64,000 nt of DNA from Jatrophihabitans sp. (GCA_036389035.1 DASVQQ010000022.1:124001-188000), one strand, 5' to 3'; positions 28,195-36,925 are shown, counted from the stretch's first letter. Numbers and translations: made by a program. The notes: generated by a model from the sequence alone, not told the origin.

Positions 28195-29232
28195 ATGCCC
28201 ATCGCCACCCCCGAGATCTACAACGAGATGCTCGATCGCGCCAAGGCCGGCGGCTTCGCCTACCCGGCGATCAACTGCACGTCCTCGGAGTCGATCAACG
28301 CCGCCCTCCGGGGGTTCGCCGACGCCGGCAGCGACGGCATCATCCAGTTCTCCACCGGCGGGTCGGAGTTCGGCTCGGGCACCGCGGTCAAGGACATGGT
28401 GACCGGCGCGGTGGCGCTGGCCGAATTCGCCCACGTGGTGGCCGCCAAGTACCCGGTCAACGTCGCGCTGCACACCGACCACTGCCCCAAGGACAAGCTG
28501 GACGGCTTCGTCCGCCCGCTGCTCGCGATCTCGGCCGAGCGCGTCCGGTCGGGCCGCAACCCGCTGTTCCAGTCGCACATGTGGGACGGCTCGGCGGTGC
28601 CGCTGGATGAGAACCTGCAGGTCGCCGCTGAGCTGCTCAAGCTCACCCACGATGCCCGGATCGTGCTCGAGGTCGAGATCGGCGTGGTCGGCGGCGAGGA
28701 GGACGGCGTCGCCAACGACATCAATGACAAGCTCTACACCACCGACGAGGACTACGCCGCCACCCTGCAGGCGCTGGGCTCCGGTGAGAACGGGCGCTAC
28801 CTGCTCGCGGCGACCTTCGGCAACGTGCACGGGGTGTACAAGCCGGGCAATGTGAAGCTGCGCCCGGTCGTGCTCAAGGGCGGCCAGCAGGTCGCCTCCC
28901 GCGCGCTCGGCCTGCCCGAGGGCTCCAAGCCGTTCGACCTGGTGTTCCACGGCGGCTCGGGATCGTCGCTGGAGGAGATCCGCGAGGCGGTCTCCTACGG
29001 CGTGGTCAAGATGAACGTCGACACCGACACCCAGTACGCCTTCACCCGGCCGATCGCCGCTCACATGTTCACCAACTACGACGGCGTGCTCAAGGTCGAC
29101 GGCGAAGTGGGCAACAAGAAGGCCTATGACCCGCGGTCCTACCTCAAGGCAGCCGAGGCGGGGATGGCCGCGCGGGTGGGCCAGGCGTGCGAGGACCTGC
29201 TCTCGGCCGGAACGTCGGTCTCAGGCTCCTGA
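28195..29232 (+). CDS. fbaA: Fructose-bisphosphate aldolase, class II
   Basis: Zinc-dependent aldolase of glycolysis and gluconeogenesis that cleaves fructose 1,6-bisphosphate to DHAP and GAP. 345 aa. Zinc and catalytic residues are in LHTDHCPKD, the Asp/Glu-rich EVEIGVVGGEEDGV, and NVHGVYKPGN; phosphate-binding FHGGSGSS and KMNVDTDTQ follow. The ATG at 28195 is chosen because AAAGGGAG lies upstream and the protein begins there with the conserved MPIATPEIYNEML. Confidence 0.97.
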   Translation: MPIATPEIYNEMLDRAKAGGFAYPAINCTSSESINAALRGFADAGSDGIIQFSTGGSEFGSGTAVKDMVTGAVALAEFAHVVAAKYPVNVALHTDHCPKDKLDGFVRPLLAISAERVRSGRNPLFQSHMWDGSAVPLDENLQVAAELLKLTHDARIVLEVEIGVVGGEEDGVANDINDKLYTTDEDYAATLQALGSGENGRYLLAATFGNVHGVYKPGNVKLRPVVLKGGQQVASRALGLPEGSKPFDLVFHGGSGSSLEEIREAVSYGVVKMNVDTDTQYAFTRPIAAHMFTNYDGVLKVDGEVGNKKAYDPRSYLKAAEAGMAARVGQACEDLLSAGTSVSGS

Positions 29233-29249
29233 GGCGGCACAATGACGGC

Positions 29250-29642
29250 ATGGACCTGCTAGCACCACGAACCCTGCTGCCCGTCGACCCCGCCACCGCC
29301 GAGCTGGAGGGCGGCGCCGATCCGGTTCAGGTCGCCACCGCGCACCCGACGTCCTCGGCCGCCTGGGCGGTGCTGGCCGAACAGGCGCTCGGCCGGGAGT
29401 CCTGGATCGAGGGCTACGCCTACGCCCGCACCGGCTACCACCGCGGGCTGGACGCCCTGCGCAAGGCAGGCTGGCGCGGTACCGGCCCGGTGCCGTGGTC
29501 CCACGTCCCCAACCAGGGGTTCCTGCGGGCGCTGCATGCCCTGGCCGTCGCGGCAGCCGCGATCAACGAGACCGACGAGGCCACCCGGTGCGCGACCTTC
29601 CTCAACGACTGCGACCCGGCCGCGGCGGCTGCGCTGTCCTGA
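29250..29642 (+). CDS. DUF3151 family protein
   Basis: 130 aa cytoplasmic protein of a strictly actinobacterial family of unknown function. Its hallmark segments are present: AHPTSSAAWAVLAEQAL, AYAYARTGYHRGLDALRKAGW, PVPWSHVPNQGFLRAL and CATFLNDCDP. The helical repeats resemble TPR-like packing. The ATG at 29250 lies 17 bases after fbaA, and the pair is conserved in gene order, so cotranscription is likely. Confidence 0.92.
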   Translation: MDLLAPRTLLPVDPATAELEGGADPVQVATAHPTSSAAWAVLAEQALGRESWIEGYAYARTGYHRGLDALRKAGWRGTGPVPWSHVPNQGFLRALHALAVAAAAINETDEATRCATFLNDCDPAAAAALS

Positions 29643-29643
29643 G

Positions 29644-30207
29644 CTAGTCCTCGGTGGTGGCTCGCCGTCGGTAGTCGTTCATGAGGGCCGCCAGCGCTTC
29701 GGACGAGATGCCGGCGTAATCGGCCAGCAGTGCCTCATCGCCACGGGCAAGACGACGGCTGAGGTGCGGCAAGGCTGGCGCGCCCACGCGGTCGGTGGAG
29801 TAGGCGATCACCGGCACTCGGCGGACTTTCGCGGCGTGAAAGCCGGTGCATTCGCTCCACGCGCGCCGGTAGTTATGGCGCCGCGATATCCCGAGTGTGA
29901 ACTCGAAGCCGGATTCGGTCAGGCGCAACCGTTGCGGGTGAAGTAACAGAAAGACGAATACCAGCGTTCCCAGCACCAAGAAGGACTCACCGGCCCAACC
30001 GATCGGGCCGTCCATGATGAACGCGCCGCGAATCAAGAAGGCGCACGTGATGACCAGGCCCACGACGGGCCGCCTTCGCAAACCCGTGAAGTTCCGGATG
30101 GGTGTCACCGTCGGCTGCACAGTGCGATGTTCGCACCAAGGCACGCTCCCGACCGGTCTATTTCTCAAACAGGCGCCGACGACCTGCCTCGCTGCGGTGT
30201 CAGCCAT
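29644..30207 (-). CDS. Hypothetical two-helix membrane protein with PH-like domain
   Basis: 187 aa as drawn. Two hydrophobic helices (about residues 47-65 and 72-90) precede a soluble part (LRLTESGFEFTLGISRRHNYRRAWSE) with the look of a bacterial PH-type domain, then a helical tail (GISSEALAALMNDYRRRA). No family assignment is firm. The ATG at 30207 is uncertain; a GTG at residue 30 would remove a non-conserved-looking start. It is convergent with the DUF3151 gene, one base from its stop. Confidence 0.6.
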   Translation of the reverse strand: MADTAARQVVGACLRNRPVGSVPWCEHRTVQPTVTPIRNFTGLRRRPVVGLVITCAFLIRGAFIMDGPIGWAGESFLVLGTLVFVFLLLHPQRLRLTESGFEFTLGISRRHNYRRAWSECTGFHAAKVRRVPVIAYSTDRVGAPALPHLSRRLARGDEALLADYAGISSEALAALMNDYRRRATTED

Positions 30208-30223
30208 CCCGACAGCGCACTTC

Positions 30224-30805
30224 TCAGCGGGTGACCCGGGCCCGGACGTGGGCGCGCTCGCCCTGCCGTCCGAACAGGCTCAGAAACTCGACCGCGGCGT
30301 TGTCGGCGCTTCCGAACCAGTGCGGCACCCGGGTGTCGAACTCGGCCGCCTCGCCCGGCGTCAGCACCAGGTCACGCTCGCCGAGCACCAGCCGCAGCCG
30401 GCCGCTGAGCACGTAGAGCCATTCGTAGCCCTCGTGCGTCTTGGGCTCGCAGACCGCGGCGGTGCGACTGGCCGGGATCACCATCTTGTAGGCCTGCACG
30501 CCACCGGCCCGACGGGTCAGCGGCACCATTGTCCTGCCGTGGCGGGTGATCGGACGCAGGTGCACCCGCGGATCGCCGGTCGGCGGCGCCCCGACCAGCT
30601 CGTCGAGCGGAACGCCGTGCGCCCGGGCCAGCGGCAGCAGCAGCTCCAGGTTGGGCCGGCGCTGACCGGACTCCAGTCGGGACAGCGTGCTCACCGAGAT
30701 GCCGGTTGCCGCGGACAGTTCGGCCAGGGTGGTCTCGCGACGCTGGCGCAGCGCCCGCAACCGCGGTCCGACCGCGCTCAGCACGCCGTCCAGGTCATCG
30801 TCCAT
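30224..30805 (-). CDS. XRE-family regulator with C-terminal cupin
   Basis: 193 aa from the ATG at 30805; the open frame extends upstream but not with conserved sequence. The N-terminal HTH is RLRALRQRRETTLAELSAATGISVSTLSRLESGQRRP. The C-terminal cupin (about 115-185: HEGYEWLYVLSGRLRLVLGERDLVLTPGEAAEFD) probably senses a small ligand. It is divergent from the oxidoreductase/methyltransferase gene at 30898, separated by 92 bp, and most likely controls that gene. Confidence 0.92.
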   Translation of the reverse strand: MDDDLDGVLSAVGPRLRALRQRRETTLAELSAATGISVSTLSRLESGQRRPNLELLLPLARAHGVPLDELVGAPPTGDPRVHLRPITRHGRTMVPLTRRAGGVQAYKMVIPASRTAAVCEPKTHEGYEWLYVLSGRLRLVLGERDLVLTPGEAAEFDTRVPHWFGSADNAAVEFLSLFGRQGERAHVRARVTR

Positions 30806-30897
30806 GCTGTCAGTCTGCCGATTTAGTTGCCAGATCAGCAAGCTTTCTTGCCTTTTCAGGGGTGGGCGCTGCACGGTGGTCCCAGGAGGTGGTCACG

Positions 30898-32595
30898 GTG
30901 ACCGAGCAGGCGAGGCAACCGAGCGGGCAGCGATTCGACGTGGTGGTGGTGGGTGGTGGCGCGGCCGGCCTGAGTGCCGCGCTGGTGCTGGCCCGAGCAC
31001 GGCGCGCGGTCGCGGTGATCGACGCCGGCCAGCCGCGCAACGCCCCGGCCGCCGGCGTGCACGGCCTGCTCGGTCGCGAGGGCATCAGCCCGGCCGAGCT
31101 GGTGCAGACCGGGCGGCGTGAGGTGCAGGGCTACGGCGGCCTGGTCCTGGACGGCGAAGTCGGCGAGGCCTGCCGTCGCGAGGACGGGTTCGAGGTGCGG
31201 CTGGCCGACGGGCGGGTGCTGGTGGCCAGCCGGCTGCTGGTCACCACCGGCCTGGTCGATGAGTTGCCCGACGTCGCCGGGGTGCGGCAACGGTGGGGAC
31301 GGGATGTCCTGCACTGCCCGTACTGCCACGGCTGGGAGGTTCGCGATCAGGCCGTCGGCATCCTGGCCTCGGGGCCGATGGCGGTGCACCAGGCCCTGCT
31401 GTTCCGGCAGTTGACCTCGGACCTGGTGCTGTTCACCCACACCGCGCCGGCGCTGACCGCCGAGCAGGCCGAGCAGTTGGCGGCTCGTGGCATCCGGGTG
31501 GTCGACGGCGAGGTCGTCTCGCTGCAGGTCGAAGACGACCGGCTGACCGGTGTGCGGCTGCGCGACGGCGCGGTGGTGGCCCGGCAGGCGCTGGTTGTCG
31601 GGCCACGGCTGGTGGCCCGGTCCGAGCTGCTGGCCGGGCTGGGGGTGAGCACCGTGGAGCACCCGATGGGCATCGGGGAGCACATCGTCACCGACGCCGG
31701 CGGGCTCACCACCGCCGCCGGGGTGTGGGCCGCCGGCAACGTGACCGATCTCAGCGCTCAGGTCAGCATCGCGATCGCCGGCGGGCAAGCTGCGGCGGCC
31801 GCGATCAATGCCGATCTGATCGCCGAACAGACCCAGCAGGCCGTGGCCGCCTACCGCCACGACGCTGCCGGCCACCACGCTGCCGGTCACGACGCTGCCG
31901 GTCACGACGCTGCCGGCCACGACGGCGCCGGCCACCACGACGCCGGCCACGACGGCGCCGAGTCGCCGGAGCAGTGGGACCAGGCGTTCTGGGACGAGCG
32001 CTACCGCTCGAAGGCCAGCCTGTGGAGCCACGAGCCGAACCGGTACCTGGTCAGCGAGGCGTCCGAGCTGGCTCCGGGCACGGCGCTGGACGCCGGCTGC
32101 GGCGAGGGCGCGGACGCCATCTGGCTGGCCCGCCAAGGTTGGCAGGTCACGGCGGTGGACCTGTCGAGCGTGGCGTTGGAGCGGGCCGCGGCCAACGCGG
32201 CGGCAGCCGGCGAGCAGGTCGCCGGGCGCATCGACTGGCAGCACGCCGACATCACCGGCTGGGATCCGGGCCGCGAGAGGTTCGACCTGGTCACCTCGCA
32301 GTACCTGCACCTGCCGCCCGGCCAGCGCGAACCGCTGTTCCAGCGGCTGGCGGCCGCGGTCCGGCCGGGTGGCTCGCTGATCATCGCCGCCCACCATCCC
32401 TCGGACCTGCACACCACGATCCGGCGTCCGAAGCGTCCCGAGCTGTACTTCACCGGTGACCAGATCGCGGCCCTGCTGGACCCGGCGCTCTGGCAGATCG
32501 TGACCAACGCCGAGCCGGAGCGGACCGTCAGCGACCACGAGGGCGGCAGCGTCACCATCCGCGACACCGTGCTGCGCGCCCGCCGCCGCGACTAG
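30898..32595 (+). CDS. Thioredoxin reductase-like oxidoreductase fused to SAM methyltransferase
   Basis: 565 aa, two enzymes in one chain. Residues 1-310 form a pyridine nucleotide-disulfide oxidoreductase: FAD site VVVVGGGAAGLSAAL, redox site HCPYCHGWEV (Cys-Pro-Tyr-Cys), and C-terminal FAD segment VWAAGNVTDLSAQVSIAIAGG. Residues about 322-351 are six pentapeptides of the type DAAGH. Residues 360-565 form a class I methyltransferase of TehB type (ALDAGCGEGADAIWLARQGW, motif I). The GTG at 30898 has AGGAGG eight bases upstream. Such fusions are known in actinobacteria; tellurite, thiol or metal detoxification is plausible but not shown. Confidence 0.9.
   Translation: MTEQARQPSGQRFDVVVVGGGAAGLSAALVLARARRAVAVIDAGQPRNAPAAGVHGLLGREGISPAELVQTGRREVQGYGGLVLDGEVGEACRREDGFEVRLADGRVLVASRLLVTTGLVDELPDVAGVRQRWGRDVLHCPYCHGWEVRDQAVGILASGPMAVHQALLFRQLTSDLVLFTHTAPALTAEQAEQLAARGIRVVDGEVVSLQVEDDRLTGVRLRDGAVVARQALVVGPRLVARSELLAGLGVSTVEHPMGIGEHIVTDAGGLTTAAGVWAAGNVTDLSAQVSIAIAGGQAAAAAINADLIAEQTQQAVAAYRHDAAGHHAAGHDAAGHDAAGHDGAGHHDAGHDGAESPEQWDQAFWDERYRSKASLWSHEPNRYLVSEASELAPGTALDAGCGEGADAIWLARQGWQVTAVDLSSVALERAAANAAAAGEQVAGRIDWQHADITGWDPGRERFDLVTSQYLHLPPGQREPLFQRLAAAVRPGGSLIIAAHHPSDLHTTIRRPKRPELYFTGDQIAALLDPALWQIVTNAEPERTVSDHEGGSVTIRDTVLRARRRD
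31861..31950 (+). repeat. Six 15-bp tandem copies coding a His-rich linker
   Basis: Units of the type GACGCTGCCGGCCAC run at exact 15-bp spacing from 31861, with a degenerate seventh at 31951-31965. They encode pentapeptides DAAGH, HAAGH, DAAGH, DAAGH, DGAGH, HDAGH between the oxidoreductase and methyltransferase domains. Copy number may vary among strains. Confidence 0.93.
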
Positions 32596-32650
32596 CCCGG
32601 CTGCGCTTCATCGACCGTCGCGACTAGTCCGGCCGCGCTCCATCAACCGG
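32587..32650. repeat. Duplicated gene end of the oxidoreductase/methyltransferase gene
   Basis: Two near-identical 32-bp copies (32587-32618 and 32619-32650), each beginning CGCGACTAG. The first contains the true stop codon; the second repeats it outside the gene. Confidence 0.85.
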
Positions 32651-32652
32651 CC

Positions 32653-33513
32653 TCACTTCATCAGCAGGGCGCCCAGCCGCCGGGTCGTCACCCACAGCCC
32701 GGCCAGGGCCATCACCGCGAAGTAGCAGATGTGCAGGGTCAGCCCGGCGCTGATCTGGCCGTAGGACAGGGCGCGCATCAGGGCGACCGCGTGATGCAGG
32801 GGCAGGCACTTCACCACGAACTGCAACCAGCCGGGGTAGGCGCTCAGGCTGTAGAAGGTGCCGGAGAACAGGAACATCGGGAGGATGAGCAGGTTGGCCA
32901 CCTCGATGTCCTGCCAGTTGCGCATATAGGTCGTCACCGCCATGCCCAGGGCGGCGAAGCCGAACGCGATCAACAGCGCGGCGGGCACCAGCAGCAGCGC
33001 CCACGGCGACAGGATGAGCCCCATCGCCAGCATCACCACGACGAAGGCGACCGAGTACATGCCGCCGCGGGTCAGCGCCCAGCCCATCTCGCCGAGCGCG
33101 ACATCCATCGGGCCCAGCGAGGTGGCCAGCATCCCGTCGTAGAGCTTGGCGTACTTGAGTTTGAAGAACACGCTCATCATCGAGTCGTTGAGCGCCCCGT
33201 TCATCGCCGACGAGGCCAGCAGGGCCGGGGCGATGAACTCGGCGTAGGTCAGCGGCTGGCCGAGCGGCCCGCTCACCCCGCCGACCAGGGCACCGAGGCC
33301 GGCGCCGAAGGACAGCAGGTAGAACAGCGGCTCGAAGAAGCCGGACACGATGATCAGCCAGGCCCGGCGATAGACCCGGGCCGAGCGTTCCATCATCACC
33401 GTGGCCCGTCCGGCGTAGACGCTCGGGGGCAGGATCCGCAACAGCAGGCCGCGCCGTGGCGGGTAAGCGGTGTCAGCCGACGCCGGCGGGCCGGCCAGCT
33501 CCAGCCGGCTCAC
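32653..33513 (-). CDS. ABC-2 type exporter permease (second)
   Basis: 286 aa with six hydrophobic helices. It belongs to the DrrB/NodJ-type ABC-2 permease family (FSGTFYSLSAYPGWLQFVVKCLPLHHAVALMR near the C-terminus). The GTG at 33513 overlaps the stop of the preceding permease gene (GTGA); the open frame upstream of it is a shadow. It forms a heterodimeric pair with the permease at 33510. The operon ATPase-permease-permease is divergent from a PadR gene. Likely exports a drug or lipid-like compound. Confidence 0.9.
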   Translation of the reverse strand: MSRLELAGPPASADTAYPPRRGLLLRILPPSVYAGRATVMMERSARVYRRAWLIIVSGFFEPLFYLLSFGAGLGALVGGVSGPLGQPLTYAEFIAPALLASSAMNGALNDSMMSVFFKLKYAKLYDGMLATSLGPMDVALGEMGWALTRGGMYSVAFVVVMLAMGLILSPWALLLVPAALLIAFGFAALGMAVTTYMRNWQDIEVANLLILPMFLFSGTFYSLSAYPGWLQFVVKCLPLHHAVALMRALSYGQISAGLTLHICYFAVMALAGLWVTTRRLGALLMK

Positions 33514-34391
33514 CGGCTCAACCTGACCCGGAAGCGCCAGCTGGTCAGCAGCACCCCGGCCACCGTCAGCACGGTCAGGAACGCCAGGTGCCCGAGCAGG
33601 GCGGCAGCGCTGGACTGCCCGACGCCCGAGGACAGCTCCAGCGGCCCGAGCGAGGCCCACCGGGCCAGCTCGGTGGCGTGCCAGAGCGGCGAGAGCCACG
33701 CCAGCGCCTGCCCCCACTCCGGCAGCGCGCTCACCGGATAGAAGGTGCCCGAGAACAGGAACATCGGCATGACCAGGAACCGGGTTATCGCCGCGAAGCC
33801 GCCGCGTTCGGTTTCGACGGTTGCCGAGTAGACAGCAATCGGAGCAGCCAGAGCCATCGCGCCCAGGGTGGCGATGGGGACGCACAGCAACGCGCCGAAG
33901 CTCCGTACGCCGCCGAAGCAGGCCACCACGGCCAGGTACAGGGCGGCCGAGAACGCCGTCCGCGTCGCGATCCAGCCGAGCACGCCACTGGCGATATGCC
34001 GGGGCGTCAGCGGGGTGGCGTTCATCGCGTAGTAGATCCGGTCGAACTTGAAGCCACTGAACAGGATCGGGTACATCGACTGGCCCACCGCCACCTGTAG
34101 CGCGGTAGCGGCGATCAGGGCCGGGGCAAGGAAGCTCAGATAGGAGGTGCCCAGGCTCTGCCCCCCGGAGCCGCCGTTGACGATGCTGCCCAGGCCGATG
34201 CCCAGCGAGAGCAGGTAGAGCACCGGTGTCCCGAGCTGGGACAGCGCCGCGATCTTGAGGTAAGGCCGGGTGGAGGCTAGCAGGTATCCGAACATCGACG
34301 GCACGCCGCCACCGTGCGCGCGCACCAAGTGCCGGGTGGGGGTGTGCCGGCCGGCCACTGGCGCCGAGATCGCGGGCGCTTCAGTCGACAA
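33510..34391 (-). CDS. ABC-2 type exporter permease (first)
   Basis: 293 aa, six hydrophobic helices, ABC-2 family (FSGTFYPVSALPEWGQALAWLSPLWHATELARW). It overlaps the ATPase gene by 11 bases and the second permease by four, so the three proteins are made from one transcript in matched amounts. The N-terminal 30 residues are soluble, as in antibiotic exporters. Confidence 0.9.
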   Translation of the reverse strand: MSTEAPAISAPVAGRHTPTRHLVRAHGGGVPSMFGYLLASTRPYLKIAALSQLGTPVLYLLSLGIGLGSIVNGGSGGQSLGTSYLSFLAPALIAATALQVAVGQSMYPILFSGFKFDRIYYAMNATPLTPRHIASGVLGWIATRTAFSAALYLAVVACFGGVRSFGALLCVPIATLGAMALAAPIAVYSATVETERGGFAAITRFLVMPMFLFSGTFYPVSALPEWGQALAWLSPLWHATELARWASLGPLELSSGVGQSSAAALLGHLAFLTVLTVAGVLLTSWRFRVRLSR

Positions 34392-35334
34392 GGCTTCGTC
34401 CCGTCAGCCGCAGGAACACGTCTTCCAGGCTGGCTCGGCGCACCAGGCTCGACACCGGTTGCAGGCCGCGCTCGTGCACCGCCCGCAGGACGTCCTCGCC
34501 GTTGTCGACGTAGAGCAGCAACCGGTCGGCCAGCACCTCGACCCGCTGGGCCAGGTCGGACACCTGCGCCGCCCGGACCTCGTTCTCGTCGATGCCGAAG
34601 CGCAGCTCGGCGACCTCGCGGCTGACGTGCTCGGTGATCAACTGGGCCGGCGAGCCCTCGGCCACGATCCGGCCGTTGTCCATCACCACCAGCCGGTCGC
34701 ACAGCTGCTCGGCCTCGTCCATGTAGTGAGTGGTCAGCACCAGGGTGACGCCCTGGTGCTTGAGCCGGTACAGCCGGTCCCACAGCACGTGCCGGGCCTG
34801 CGGATCCAGCCCGGTGGTGGGCTCGTCCAGCAGCAGGATCTCAGGATCGTTGATCAGTGACCGGGCGATCGTCAGTCGCCGTGTCATGCCGCCGGACAGC
34901 GACTCGACCTTGTCCCGGGCCCGGTCGGTCAGCTGGGCGAAGTCCAGCAACTCCTCGATCTTGGGCCGCAGCGCCCGCCGCGGAATGCCGAAGTACCGGC
35001 CGTAGATGTAGAGGTTCTCCCAGACCGTCAGCTCCTGATCGAGGTTGTCCTGTTGCGGAACCACCCCCAGCCGCGACCGGATCGCCGGGCCGGCGGCCAC
35101 CGGGTCCAGTCCCAGCACCCGCAGCCGGCCGCTGGTGGCCGGCGAGACCGCGCCGACCATCCGCATGGTGGAGGACTTGCCCGCGCCGTTGGGGCCCAGA
35201 AAGCCGAACGACTCGCCGCGGGCCACCGAGAAGTCCACGGCCTTGACGGCCTCGAAGCTGCCGAACCGCTTGCTCAGCCCGACCGCCTCGATGAGCGGGC
35301 CGGCGCTGTCGCCGGATGGGTCGGTGCTTCTCAC
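34381..35334 (-). CDS. DrrA-type ABC exporter ATPase
   Basis: 317 aa. Walker A GPNGAGKSSTMRM, signature LSGGMTRRL and Walker B ILLLDEPTTGLD are intact; the Q-loop is PQQDNLDQELT. The C-terminal ~80 residues are the accessory domain seen in daunorubicin-resistance-type ATPases. The GTG at 35334 is chosen because the ABC fold begins soon after it; there is no better start. It opens the operon with two permeases. The PadR gene starts 92 bp away in the other direction, so the shared interval holds its probable operator (GTAGTG is repeated at about 35395 and 35411). Confidence 0.92.
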   Translation of the reverse strand: MRSTDPSGDSAGPLIEAVGLSKRFGSFEAVKAVDFSVARGESFGFLGPNGAGKSSTMRMVGAVSPATSGRLRVLGLDPVAAGPAIRSRLGVVPQQDNLDQELTVWENLYIYGRYFGIPRRALRPKIEELLDFAQLTDRARDKVESLSGGMTRRLTIARSLINDPEILLLDEPTTGLDPQARHVLWDRLYRLKHQGVTLVLTTHYMDEAEQLCDRLVVMDNGRIVAEGSPAQLITEHVSREVAELRFGIDENEVRAAQVSDLAQRVEVLADRLLLYVDNGEDVLRAVHERGLQPVSSLVRRASLEDVFLRLTGRSLVD

Positions 35335-35425
35335 GCCCGCGAGCGTACAAGTCGCCGCCGATACTCCGAGACGCGCCGTACTGCGTTCTTGATGGTAGTG
35401 CGTATTCCATAGTAGTGTCCGCCGT

Positions 35426-35755
35426 ATGGACAGCACCCAACTGCTCAAGGGCGTTCTCGATCTGGCGGTACTGGCCGTGCTTCGGGACTCGGACGGCTAC
35501 GGCTATGACATCGTCCGCCGGTTGCGGGCCGCCGGGCTCGACGAGGTCGGCGACGCCTCGGTCTACGGCACCCTGCGCCGGCTGTTCCAGGCCGGCTCGC
35601 TGACGACGTACGTGGTGCCCAGCGAGGAAGGCCCGCATCGCAAGTACTACGCGCTCAACAAGGCGGGCCGCAGCCAACTCGAACTCTCCAGCAAGCTCTG
35701 GAGCGAGTTCGCCCAGTCGATGGACCGGCTCCTGAACGGAAAGGTGGCGGCATAG
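35426..35755 (+). CDS. PadR-family transcriptional regulator
   Basis: 109 aa winged-helix repressor of PadR type: LKGVLDLAVLAVLRDSDGYGYDIVRRL, SVYGTLRRLFQAGSL, RKYYALNKAGRSQLE. PadR proteins repress exporters and respond to their substrates. The gene is divergent from the ABC exporter operon and cotranscribed with the HAAS-type gene, whose GTG overlaps its stop by one base. It probably controls both transcripts. Confidence 0.92.
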   Translation: MDSTQLLKGVLDLAVLAVLRDSDGYGYDIVRRLRAAGLDEVGDASVYGTLRRLFQAGSLTTYVVPSEEGPHRKYYALNKAGRSQLELSSKLWSEFAQSMDRLLNGKVAA

Positions 35756-36370
35756 TGACCACCGATAGGACCACCCCTGAGAACTCCGGCCAGCCGGCCG
35801 GGACGAGCTCCGCCGGAAGTCCAGCCGGGACGAGCCTCGCCGGGACCAGTTCAGCCGAGCCGGACTCCACCGAGGTGAGCCGGTACTACGACCAGGTGGT
35901 CGCGGCGCTGGCTGGCCTGCCGCCCGCTGCCCGGCAGGACCTGGTCGAGGACCTGCCTGACCACCTGGCCGAGGTGGCGGCGGAGGTCTCGGCCGAAGGC
36001 GCCGGATCGCTGCGGGAGCGCCTCGGCGCGCCGGAGGTCTACGCCCAGACGGGGCTACTGCGCGGACGGGTCGCAGGCTCCCGGCGTCGACTTCAACGGC
36101 GGGGCCTGGAGCTATCCGCTGTGCCCGGCCGACGCCGGCCCGTTCCGGTCCGGACCGGGGCCGCTCACCGCGCCGCCCAGCCAGCCGGCGCCGACCCCGT
36201 CGTCCAGTTCCTCCGTGCCCAGCCAGTCCGGAACCGGCAGTGCTTCGCCGACGGCAGCCAGCGTGGCGCCGACCGCTGCCACCTCACGCCCCGGAGCGAC
36301 CGGAAAGCCCACTCCGACCGCTATCCCGACTGCCAAGGCCACCCCGACTGCCAGGTCAACGACGCCCTGA
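35755..36370 (+). pseudogene. Broken HAAS-domain gene fused out of frame to a second reading frame
   Basis: From the GTG at 35755 the frame encodes a Ser/Thr/Pro-rich start and a HAAS-type helical domain (VSRYYDQVVAALAGLPPAAR...LPDHLAEVAAEV, LRERLGAPEVYA), the usual partner of PadR. At about 36045-36060 the homology stops just where membrane helices should begin. Beyond it the coding-like frame is a different one, reading YCADGSQAPGVDFNGGAW and then a Pro/Ser/Thr-rich tail ending at the TGA at 36368. In the original frame the stop is at 36393 with Arg-rich, non-protein-like sequence. This looks like a deletion joining two genes, or an assembly join. Confidence 0.6.
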
Positions 36371-36424
36371 TCTGTTCGACGGTGGCACCCTGAGCAGGAC
36401 GACGAGGGCGCTGAGCAGGACGAC

Positions 36425-36874
36425 TCAGGACCGCGGGGCCGCCAGCGCGACCAGGAACTGCCCACCGCCGGGCTCGACGGAGGCGGTGACGTCCAGCGCC
36501 GGCGCCAGCCGGGAGAACCGGTCGACCAGCCAGCCGGCGGTCTGATCGGCGTCCGACCGGCTGGGGCAGCGGGCGACCACCTCGCGGCCGCCCTTGCGCT
36601 CCAGGCGCTCGAGGACCCCGATCAGCGGCGCCGGATCGGAGACGAACAGCTCCGGCGGCCAGGGGACGACCGGTTTGACCGCGCCCTTCTTGGTGTTGCA
36701 ACCGCGGTGGGCCAACCGCTCAGCGGGGGCAGCCTTGCCGCGTGCCTTGGCGGTGCTCAGGCTGTCCACGCTGGGCCCGCGCGCGTCGTTCACCGACATC
36801 TCCGGATCGACCGGCTCGTCGCACAGCCAGCATCGCCAGCCGTCCCGCTCGGCGACCTCCTCCAGCCGGCTCAC
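36425..36874 (-). CDS. HNH-like protein with degenerate catalytic motif
   Basis: 149 aa from the GTG at 36874; the frame stays open about 45 bases further upstream but with no start codon. The N-terminus has a CxxC (RCWLCDEPVDPE) and later HRGCNTKKG, the two metal half-sites of an HNH fold. In between, the usual Asp-His of the first H is replaced (SVDSLST), so nuclease activity is doubtful. The C-terminal half (REVVARCPSRSDADQTAGWLVDRF) is a separate small alpha/beta unit. Function unknown. Two 14-base copies of CTGAGCAGGACGAC lie just downstream. Confidence 0.65.
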   Translation of the reverse strand: MSRLEEVAERDGWRCWLCDEPVDPEMSVNDARGPSVDSLSTAKARGKAAPAERLAHRGCNTKKGAVKPVVPWPPELFVSDPAPLIGVLERLERKGGREVVARCPSRSDADQTAGWLVDRFSRLAPALDVTASVEPGGGQFLVALAAPRS

Positions 36875-36925
36875 GAGGTGGGCGTCCGGGAAGCGGGCGG
36901 AGCGTGGCTTATCACGGCCGTCACG

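Noticed and set aside
32653..33885. 410-aa protein starting at 33885
   Set aside because: The first ~124 codons are an out-of-frame reading of the preceding permease; the GTGA overlap at 33513 gives a normal 286-aa permease.
36390..36424. CRISPR-like direct repeats (also tested mentally at 2836, 31861 and 51337)
   Set aside because: Repeats are 12-20 bp, without unique spacers of constant length, and no cas genes are present.
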